Virus record (IMG/VR): IMGVR_UViG_3300013099_001090 | Location: 1 to 37,766 of that record | Length of the DNA stretch: 37,766 nt | DNA from: a virus | Direction: 5' to 3' (one strand) | In this document: piece by piece, positions 24,460 to 31,033 of the stretch | Layout of the letters: each line of letters starts with the position of its first letter | How positions within the stretch are numbered: position 1 is the first letter of the stretch | Notes under the pieces: model-generated | What the model was told of the DNA's origin: nothing | Database searches by the model: none | The model's input: the letters and a program-made list of their open reading frames with translations, nothing else | Program-made: the position numbers and the translations under genes

Positions 24460-24899
24460 GAGTTGAGGTCTCGTACCTGTGCCGGGGTAGCCACGGCGAG
24501 CCGAGACTGGTCGAACAGCGCGACGTAGCCCCCGACTATGAGTGCCCGCAGAGGGCTATCCTCAGGCTCTTCAGCCAACCAGGAGATCCCCGTGTAGTTG
24601 TGGGCATCGTGCCACCGAAGAGGAGCTACCCCATCGAAGGGGATGATGAGCCTGGGACCCGTGATGCGGGCGCCCTTACCATCCGGCGCGGGCTGGAAGC
24701 TGAGCTGCGAAGCGTATGTGCAGACGTGCTCCATGTGGATCACCCGACCCTCCTCCAGCTCCGTCCGGGGTTGCTTGCAGATACCCAGGAGTCGGTGGGG
24801 GTTGGACATGACGAGTACGAGGTAGGGGACCCAGTCCTTCCTGTTGGTCTGGGTGATTTCGATGGGGTTCTTTTCACGGTCGTGGAAGTGGTTCTGCAT
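24456..24899 (-). CDS. Hypothetical protein, 147 aa
   Basis: ATG 24899 has AGGAAA just upstream; the frame is open further but that part overlaps the helicase and is low-quality Ser/Pro/Arg sequence. The protein has strands such as WVPYLVLVM and LRALIVGGYVALF, three Cys, and many His and Trp. No family, signal or membrane segment was recognised. Its stop overlaps the UDG-like start, so the two are co-translated and may act together. Confidence 0.5.
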   Translation of the reverse strand: MQNHFHDREKNPIEITQTNRKDWVPYLVLVMSNPHRLLGICKQPRTELEEGRVIHMEHVCTYASQLSFQPAPDGKGARITGPRLIIPFDGVAPLRWHDAHNYTGISWLAEEPEDSPLRALIVGGYVALFDQSRLAVATPAQVRDLNS

Positions 24900-24906
24900 G
24901 GGTTTC

Positions 24907-26304
24907 CTATTTCTGTACGATCTTGAATGGGATTTGCCCGCCCTTGTGTGCAGGCCATCGGTTGAAGGTGGCTCGGATTTTCTGGCACATCTTGAACAGG
25001 GGCTTGATGTACATGTCTTCGTAGATGATGAACAGGGGGTCCCTCTTCCCTCGGAAGTTTCTGAGGGCACGGCCCATGATCTGCTGGAGCACGTTGGGCT
25101 TCTTGGTGGGTTCACAGATATACACGGTGTCGAGCGAGGGCTTGTCCAAGGCTTGCTTCCCGATCTGCATGATGGCGATCACCGGGTTGCACTCATGGAT
25201 GCGCCGCATCCGTTCCTTACCCTTGACCCCTGCGTAGACGACCCCAGGATTGGTGAAGTGCTCGGCCAACTTCTCACACATGGCTCGGCTGTGTGTGAGT
25301 ACGAGGCACTGCCTGCCCATCGCGATGCCTGCCTTGATGTCGTTGGCTATGGTCTCGGTGCGTTCGGGCTTGCTCTCGGCCAAGTAGTTGTAGGTCTTGC
25401 CGAAGTGAAACTCTCTTGAGATGTCGTGGGTCTCCCGGAACACATCGGGTTGGGTGGTGTCCAGCCGGGTATCCAGCCGACGAAAGATCGCTGTCGGTTT
25501 CAGGTCCGGGGTCAGGTAGGTGTAGGTGATCTCACCCACGGTGGCCCTAAGCAAAGAATCGAACCCATCATCTCGCTCCGGCGTAGCCGACAGCCCCCAC
25601 CGTCGCCCATGGAAGGGGGGGAGTGCCTTGTTGAAGTATGGCGCCGCCATCACGTGCGCTTCGTCTGGGATGATGACCCCGAAGTGCCGGACCATCTCCG
25701 GAGGGATCCGGCGGTCGATGGCTCGCTGTGCTAGGGATTGTACCAAAGCAATAGTGATGGGCTTCTCCCAGACGAAGGGGGAACCATCGCCCCCGATACG
25801 CCCGATGTCTTCTTCCTTGAGCCCAAGGAACCGACGGATCTCCTTGACCCATTGGTTGGCCAGGGTCTTCTCGTTCACGATGATCAGGATGGGCTGCTTC
25901 ACCTGCGCTGCTGCATGGAGAGCGACGACGGTCTTCCCTGCCCCACACCGGAGGCAAAGAATCCCGTCGTAAGTTCCGAGCAGAGCCTTGCAACTATCCC
26001 GCTGATAGGTCGCAGATGGTTCCTTTGCATCCATGATTGCGCTGCTGCGCAGGTCGATTCGAGGGAAGTCCAGGAACCGAGTGTCCCGTACGGGGTACGG
26101 GAGATTCGTGAGGGTGAGGACCTCGTAGTAGTTCCGAGGCACCCGGAAGTGATAAGGCTCCTCCTCCCAGCCCCTGATGATCTCTCGATCTCTCCCCTCG
26201 TAGATGAGAGACATCTGGATCTGCCTCTCGCTTACGTGCTGCTTGGGGAGCCAGAGCCAGTTGTCGAAGTACCCATAGTCCGGGCGCCTGCGGATTAGTT
26301 TCAC
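24907..26304 (-). CDS. SF2 helicase, XPB/RadD/UvsW-like
   Basis: 465 residues from a GTG overlapping the upstream stop. Motifs: a Q-like ATYQRDS (98-104), motif I CGAGKT (120-125), motif II DEAH (214-217), motif III SATPER (239-244) and motif VI QQIMGRALR (407-415). The layout with a ~95-residue N-terminal region matches phage UvsW and bacterial RadD/XPB-type DNA translocases, which remodel branched DNA, unwind R-loops or help restart replication. Early position in the operon suggests action near the start of replication or repair. Confidence 0.88.
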   Translation of the reverse strand: MKLIRRRPDYGYFDNWLWLPKQHVSERQIQMSLIYEGRDREIIRGWEEEPYHFRVPRNYYEVLTLTNLPYPVRDTRFLDFPRIDLRSSAIMDAKEPSATYQRDSCKALLGTYDGILCLRCGAGKTVVALHAAAQVKQPILIIVNEKTLANQWVKEIRRFLGLKEEDIGRIGGDGSPFVWEKPITIALVQSLAQRAIDRRIPPEMVRHFGVIIPDEAHVMAAPYFNKALPPFHGRRWGLSATPERDDGFDSLLRATVGEITYTYLTPDLKPTAIFRRLDTRLDTTQPDVFRETHDISREFHFGKTYNYLAESKPERTETIANDIKAGIAMGRQCLVLTHSRAMCEKLAEHFTNPGVVYAGVKGKERMRRIHECNPVIAIMQIGKQALDKPSLDTVYICEPTKKPNVLQQIMGRALRNFRGKRDPLFIIYEDMYIKPLFKMCQKIRATFNRWPAHKGGQIPFKIVQK

Positions 26305-26849
26305 TCGGGGTGGTCCTCGTCACGGGGTGGTGGTCGGAAGGGGAAGAAGTCTACGTTCTCCGCCATCTCTTTGCCCTGGTGGAACACGGCGTGGAACATG
26401 GCTTGGAAAACGTTCTTGAAGATCCTGGAGACCAGGCTCTCCCCTCGGTCAGGAAGGAACGTTGGGCTCGGTCGGTACGCTCCCCCCTCTAGTCGGGCCG
26501 TCTTGAGATGAGCGTGGTCGTCATCGGGGTATACCACCGTCGCCGAGGGTGAGGGGGCCTTCCTGATTGCTTCCTGCCTGGATGTGTCCTGCCTGGTCGG
26601 GAGAGTGGTTCGCCCAAACCCTGATCTGGTAGAGGCCAGAACATGAGAATCGTCCCCCCTTTCTCTTCTGTGGGTGGTCAGGCGGCACCTCATTCGAGAT
26701 GGGCACGCCTGCCACCGGTAACCCTCGTAGCTCCCACCATTACATAGGTTCGAGAACTCCGAGGACCCTGGGTCCTCATACTCGGACCAGGTATCACAGT
26801 TCTTGAGATCACCATGTGGGCTCTTGGCAGAGCCTACAACTGCGGTCAT
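26301..26849 (-). CDS. Hypothetical protein, first gene of the replication operon
   Basis: 182 residues from ATG 26849, which has AGGAGG five bases upstream. Four Cys lie in the N-terminal third (NCDTWSEYED, NLCNGG, ACPSRMRCR), a spacing that could hold a zinc or Fe-S site. The middle is polar and unstructured, and the C-terminus has helical SRIFKNVFQAMFHAVFHQ and a Pro-rich end. The start is 20 bases from the promoter-like box, so it is the first protein of the 16-kb unit. The family is not recognised. An early regulatory or host-directed role is only a guess. Confidence 0.55.
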   Translation of the reverse strand: MTAVVGSAKSPHGDLKNCDTWSEYEDPGSSEFSNLCNGGSYEGYRWQACPSRMRCRLTTHRRERGDDSHVLASTRSGFGRTTLPTRQDTSRQEAIRKAPSPSATVVYPDDDHAHLKTARLEGGAYRPSPTFLPDRGESLVSRIFKNVFQAMFHAVFHQGKEMAENVDFFPFRPPPRDEDHPE

Positions 26850-26868
26850 GCTTGCCTCCTTTTCTATA

Positions 26869-26883
26869 CACTATGCTGATAGG
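26869..26883 (-). promoter_or_regulatory. Promoter-like box of the 16-kb minus-strand replication operon
   Basis: Minus-strand CCTATCAGCATAGTG is identical to the consensus drawn from four sites. It lies 20 bases before the ATG of the first operon gene, with only TATAGAAAAGGAGGCAAGC between them. No TTGACA-like -35 is visible on this strand. It is divergent to the plus-strand promoter at 26889. Confidence 0.55.
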
Positions 26884-26888
26884 CCGGA

Positions 26889-26918
26889 TTGACCGTTCGT
26901 CTCTGCCAGAAGTATCCT
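26889..26918 (+). promoter_or_regulatory. Sigma70-like promoter giving a leaderless head-gene mRNA
   Basis: TTGACC (26889-26894), an 18-base spacer and TATCCT (26913-26918) form a -35/-10 pair. The -10 ends six bases before the ATG at 26925, so transcription should begin at or next to the start codon. The promoter before the RpoB-like gene has the same geometry. Confidence 0.5.
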
Positions 26919-26924
26919 TGGCGA

Positions 26925-28334
26925 ATGCAGAACGCTGGCGTAATCCTCGACGTCTATGACGACTCCAAGGGGCTCGTCCTCCGAGAGAAGCTCGCGGGAC
27001 AAAACCTCCCACCCCAACTAGCTCAAGCGCAGCTCCTGTCTCGGGAGAAGCTCGCGTCTCTTCCGGATCGGCTCTTCGCTCTGGTTGCCTATGATGGTGC
27101 CCAGGTCATGCGCAAGTACGCCGTGCATGATGGGGGGCACTGCGCCACGTCCATCGTCTACTTCCTGGAGTGCGGGCACCTCCTTCCGGAGGAGGCTCAG
27201 AAGGTGGCGGCTGTCAACCTGGTGAATGCCTGCGCGTGGTACGACATCGATCCCCCCGAGCCTCTCGTCAAGGTAGCCTTGATTGGGAAGGCCCTGAACG
27301 CAGGGATGCTGGGACTCCAGGCCAAGGGCTCAGCCGACCAGGCTATGGGGGGTTTCGGCAAGGTGAAGTCGGACATGAACCAGTACCGCCAGATTCAGGC
27401 GACTGCTCAGGTCCCCGCCGAGGGGAGCCACATCGACAAGCAGGCTGACCTCACCGGCACCGAGATGATGCCGATGTCGGGGGTCACCACCAAGCCCCTG
27501 AGGTCTCAGAAGAACACAGCTGCCAAACCTCAGTCGGGCTTCGTGGGTCCGAAGGTGTCGAGCCAGGAGTGGTTCGGACCCATCGATATCACAGGGCTCA
27601 GCGCCCCCGTGGAAACCTACGAGGCGGCCAGCGAGCACCACTGTCTCCCAGGGCGCTATCCGATCGACAGCTACGGACAGGTGAAGCAGGCCGAGGCCTA
27701 TTTCGAGGAGCACTACCACACGCTCGACCTCCCGGACCGCAGGACATACGCCTTCAACTTGGTTGGTCGCGCCAATGATTTGGGGGTCAAGGTAGCTGGT
27801 ACGGTCCTCGATTATGCGGGCCACCGTTTGGGGAGGCACCTCCCGTCCGAGCTGCTGAAGCGGGCTTCGACCTACCGGGAGCACGATGCCGGCCGAATCT
27901 ACGAGGAGCTTCAGACCAAGGTAGCCTCCATGGCTCCCGATGACGTGGTCCGGGCCCTGCACTTGGCTGACTCTGCCTCCGGGGCGGCGCACGCCTACGG
28001 GAAACCTGTGGTAGGGTTCCGTGATCCATTCGCCGCAGTCTTTGGGGTGAAGGTGGCCAAGGAGCAGATCACGGGGGAAGACGATGCGTCGGACCACGCG
28101 GATCATGAGGCGGCAGCGGAGTTCGTCTGGAACCGGGGTTCGGACTATGTGACTGGGGATCAACTCCGGTTCATGGCCAACCGCAACGAAGAGTTGGATG
28201 GCGTTCTAGGAGAAGGCTTTTCAAAAGAGTACAGCAAGGATCCCGTGGGAACGTTCAAAGCCCTACCAGATCCCCAGAAACATGTGCTAGCAAGACTAGC
28301 TTCCGACAACAGTGGCGGAAGCTCCCGGCAGTAG
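26925..28334 (+). CDS. Putative virion/head-module protein
   Basis: 469 residues from ATG 26925; a TTG at 26889 is in frame but lies in the -35 element. No Shine-Dalgarno is visible before the ATG. The N-terminal domain (~residues 1-130) is compact, with RKYAVHDGGHCATSIVYF and helical segments (LPEEAQKVAAVNLVNACAWY). A polar linker follows (~150-210), then a second domain with GRYPIDSYGQVKQAEAYFEE and DLPDRRTYAFNLV. The C-terminus is charged and flexible. It begins the plus-strand module that ends with the portal, so a capsid, scaffold or internal head role is likely. No family is certain. Confidence 0.5.
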   Translation: MQNAGVILDVYDDSKGLVLREKLAGQNLPPQLAQAQLLSREKLASLPDRLFALVAYDGAQVMRKYAVHDGGHCATSIVYFLECGHLLPEEAQKVAAVNLVNACAWYDIDPPEPLVKVALIGKALNAGMLGLQAKGSADQAMGGFGKVKSDMNQYRQIQATAQVPAEGSHIDKQADLTGTEMMPMSGVTTKPLRSQKNTAAKPQSGFVGPKVSSQEWFGPIDITGLSAPVETYEAASEHHCLPGRYPIDSYGQVKQAEAYFEEHYHTLDLPDRRTYAFNLVGRANDLGVKVAGTVLDYAGHRLGRHLPSELLKRASTYREHDAGRIYEELQTKVASMAPDDVVRALHLADSASGAAHAYGKPVVGFRDPFAAVFGVKVAKEQITGEDDASDHADHEAAAEFVWNRGSDYVTGDQLRFMANRNEELDGVLGEGFSKEYSKDPVGTFKALPDPQKHVLARLASDNSGGSSRQ

Positions 28335-28356
28335 CCGGAGAGGAGACGAGACGATC

Positions 28357-29067
28357 ATGGGAGATTCCAATCTGTTCGGGGCCAAGGGTCCTCGACTTCA
28401 GCACCTCGTACGGGGTGCTGGCGGCCTGGCTGGAGAGATCAATGATCTTCGAGCTGACATCGATGAGGCGTTCGGGGACATGGAGTCCAGCGGGGGCTAC
28501 CTGGTCACGGAGGAGTTCGTCGACCCGCCCTTGGCAGACGTCGATGCCATCAAGACGGCTGAGGCATCGGCCGCGGCAGAGCAGGTCTTCGTCGCCGTCG
28601 ACCTCGATGGTGCTGTCGGAAACGCTGAGATGGTTCCCCCTCGGAACCTCTCCATCACGACCACGGCCTCTGGGGACATCGATGCCGTGGATGTGGTCAT
28701 TACCGGCCGGGTTCGTGATCGCACTGGTGCGCTCATCGCCCAGACGGAGACCATCACTCTCACCGCAGATGCTGGTGCGACGGACCTGGGCGCTCTGGCC
28801 TTCTCCATCGTGGACACCATCACCATCCCCGCCCAGACGGGTACGGGAGGCACGGTGGCCTTCGGCTTCGGCGCGATCATCGGCATGGCCAACCCCATGA
28901 AGACGCTCGCCGGACTCCTCGCCCCCACGCAGGAGATCGCAGTGGGTGTCGTTGTGACCACGGGCACCTTCGTGGACGCAGCGACGGCCACCCCCAACGG
29001 AACGTACGAGCCGGCGGCGGCGCCGGACGCTGCCAACGACTACGCGATCACCTACCTCGTCGACTGA
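28357..29067 (+). CDS. Putative beta-rich head/decoration protein
   Basis: 236 residues from ATG 28357, with GGAGAGGAG about eleven bases upstream. After a helical N-terminus (~1-50) the protein has repeating Thr/Ala/Val/Gly beta strands (NLSITTTASGDIDAVDVVIT, then TLTADAGATD and ITIPAQTGTGGTVAFGFG). A high Thr/Ala/Gly content with few charged residues is typical of abundant phage structural proteins such as head decoration or tail tube proteins. Its position three genes before the portal supports a head role. The exact role is not shown. Confidence 0.5.
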   Translation: MGDSNLFGAKGPRLQHLVRGAGGLAGEINDLRADIDEAFGDMESSGGYLVTEEFVDPPLADVDAIKTAEASAAAEQVFVAVDLDGAVGNAEMVPPRNLSITTTASGDIDAVDVVITGRVRDRTGALIAQTETITLTADAGATDLGALAFSIVDTITIPAQTGTGGTVAFGFGAIIGMANPMKTLAGLLAPTQEIAVGVVVTTGTFVDAATATPNGTYEPAAAPDAANDYAITYLVD

Positions 29068-29072
29068 GGCTA

Positions 29073-30035
29073 GTGGACGACCTGCTGGAGCAGGGGATGC
29101 GGGTGTGGCCTCTACCGGGGCCCTCCGCAGTCCCCTTTGAGAAGGAAGCTTCGAGGGGGCCTCAGGAGTCCCCCGAAGCATCCATTCAAAACATCCTCCA
29201 GGAGATTCAATCTCAGATGCCGAGCTGGGTGCTACCCGCAGGCATTGATAAGGTTGCAGCTCAGCGGTTTGGCACCGACGACGAGCTGCCTCCGGTGACC
29301 AAGAAGAACATCTGGCGTCACCCCAACGCGCACCCGCTCGTCCTCGTCCTCCTCTTGCTCGACAAGTATGGCAAGGAGTACATGGACTGGGACTCCGAGG
29401 TTGTGCGCGAGACCCTCCGGAAGGATGGGATCCTGATCTCCAATAGCGTCTGGACTAAGATCCAAGCTGTTCGAGTTCTCCTCAGCGTGCCTTCACCCTG
29501 GAGGCAGTGGGAGGTGTTCCATTGGATCACCCAAGGCATCAATGGGGAGCCACCGAACTTCGTCTACATGGAGGAGCCTCAGCTCGGCCACATGGCTGTC
29601 GCCGTCGACATCATGAACATCATTGACAAGGGTCGGGACTTCGGGGAAGACATCGACAAGCTCACGGCGGTCGTCTTCAAGGAGGCTGGGGTCGCTTATG
29701 CGCCCGCCCCCCTGGACTTCGCTCAACGAGAGCTGGACGATCCCAAGATCATCTGCGCAGACTGCAAGGCTGAGGATCGAGACGACGACGATGTGAAGTG
29801 TGTGGCCTGTGGATCGATCAACCTCAAGCGTCTCCCAGGAGACCATGACGATCTGAGGGACGCCATCAAGCGAGAGTTCGCCAAGAGAAAGGACCTTCCC
29901 TTGGAACAGGCTGAGAGAGGTCTTGAAGAAGATGCGGTTGGCGTGTCTACTCTACGTCTCCTGGCCCACTGGGACTTTCGCAATCAAGTCAGGGCTCAGC
30001 TCATACGTCAGCTCCGTTCAATCGCATCTTCGTAG
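29073..30035 (+). CDS. Hypothetical head-module protein with zinc ribbon
   Basis: 320 residues from a GTG at 29073, five bases after the previous stop, with GAGG just upstream. The N-terminal ~210 residues are helical, with Trp-rich parts (SVPSPWRQWEVFHWITQG). A zinc ribbon follows: CADC and CVAC separated by a run of Asp (EDRDDDDVK). The C-terminus is charged and helical (REFAKRKDLPLEQAERGLEE). The portal two genes on also carries a Cys-pair insertion. A packaging or head-assembly role is possible from context; the family is unknown. Confidence 0.5.
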   Translation: MDDLLEQGMRVWPLPGPSAVPFEKEASRGPQESPEASIQNILQEIQSQMPSWVLPAGIDKVAAQRFGTDDELPPVTKKNIWRHPNAHPLVLVLLLLDKYGKEYMDWDSEVVRETLRKDGILISNSVWTKIQAVRVLLSVPSPWRQWEVFHWITQGINGEPPNFVYMEEPQLGHMAVAVDIMNIIDKGRDFGEDIDKLTAVVFKEAGVAYAPAPLDFAQRELDDPKIICADCKAEDRDDDDVKCVACGSINLKRLPGDHDDLRDAIKREFAKRKDLPLEQAERGLEEDAVGVSTLRLLAHWDFRNQVRAQLIRQLRSIASS

Positions 30036-30055
30036 AGTTCGCAGTAAGGTGAGGC

Positions 30056-31033
30056 ATGGCCGACCGGTTTCAGATATATCCGATGAGCGAAGCGGTCCAC
30101 CAAGGGATTGAGAAGCGAGCCCTCAACATGGGTACCGCCGTGAGCACCGCGCGTAGCGGTGCCGGTACCTTGGCGCGCAGGCTCCTGAAGTCCCCCTCTT
30201 CTGCGGCGGCGGTAGGTGCTGCGGGCGGTGCGGCGATAGGTGGTGGGCGAGAGGCTCTCCGTAAGAAGGAGCCCGGGGAGGGTGGCCACCTCCTTCGGAG
30301 TACCCTTCGCGGTGCTGGCGCTGGTGCTGCCCTCGGCGGCGGTCTAGCGGCTGGCGCAGGGGCTGTCCGGGATACGAGGCTCCTTCAGGCCGCCAAGGGG
30401 GACAAGTCCACCGTGGCTGCTGGCATCAAGGGTACGGTGGGTCGAGCTGCGAAGGGCGTCCAGCAGTTCGGTAAGCGGCAGATCCACGGGGTGACTGGGA
30501 AGTTCAAGGACTCCCTCACCGATGGTCTCAAGGGGAAGGTCCACCTGGAGAAGCTCCGCATTCGAGACGAGCTGAAGCATGTTGCGGACCCTGCTCAACG
30601 CAAAGAGTTGTTGAAGCAGTACAAGGGGACACGCCGCGGCCTAGCTACCGAACTCAAGTCTCAGAACAAGGCCGTCGCGGCGGGGATCACCAGCGTTCCC
30701 GGAGTGCTCAAGGGGATGGCGACGAGCCCCCTACAAACCTCCAAAGCTATGTGGGATCGAGGGACAGGCGGAGGATCGAAAGCCGGCCTGGCCTTCGGTC
30801 TTGGTGTACCCCTAGCCATGGCCGCCCCAGATCTGGCCAAGGGAGATGAGAGTGGTACGGGGGGCGCTTCGATGAAGCAGAAGCTCGTACGTCACGGAGG
30901 CATGGTGACGACTGGGATGCTCACTGGTGGTCTACCGATCATTCCAGGGATGATTGCTCAAGAGGCGGCCAGCAAGGGCATCGCCCGAGCCTCGCACGAC
31001 CCCGGGTCCCCTCACGCTAAGAAGGCTGAATGA
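30056..31033 (+). CDS. Gly/Ala-rich basic protein with hydrophobic helices, possible internal virion protein
   Basis: 325 residues from ATG 30056 with AAGGTGAGG upstream. The protein alternates very small-residue hydrophobic helices (SAAAVGAAGGAAIGG; GAGAGAALGGGLAAGAGAV) with strongly basic, amphipathic stretches (GKRQIHGVTGKFKDSL; KGTRRGLATELKSQNK). Near the C-terminus another Gly/Ala helix precedes GGMVTTGMLTGGLPIIPGM. Such composition fits membrane-penetrating ejection proteins or pore-like internal virion proteins. The stop overlaps the portal start (ATGA), so the two are co-translated. The role is inferred from composition and position only. Confidence 0.5.
   Translation: MADRFQIYPMSEAVHQGIEKRALNMGTAVSTARSGAGTLARRLLKSPSSAAAVGAAGGAAIGGGREALRKKEPGEGGHLLRSTLRGAGAGAALGGGLAAGAGAVRDTRLLQAAKGDKSTVAAGIKGTVGRAAKGVQQFGKRQIHGVTGKFKDSLTDGLKGKVHLEKLRIRDELKHVADPAQRKELLKQYKGTRRGLATELKSQNKAVAAGITSVPGVLKGMATSPLQTSKAMWDRGTGGGSKAGLAFGLGVPLAMAAPDLAKGDESGTGGASMKQKLVRHGGMVTTGMLTGGLPIIPGMIAQEAASKGIARASHDPGSPHAKKAE

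Noticed and set aside
26889-26924. Upstream TTG start for the first head gene
   Set aside because: The TTG is part of the TTGACC -35 element, and the ATG at 26925 gives the geometry shared with the RpoB-like gene. It cannot be fully excluded.
27330-29181. Two minus-strand frames of 277 and 308 codons
   Set aside because: Both lie opposite plus-strand head-module genes that have good starts; no promoter, ribosome-binding site or motif is seen.
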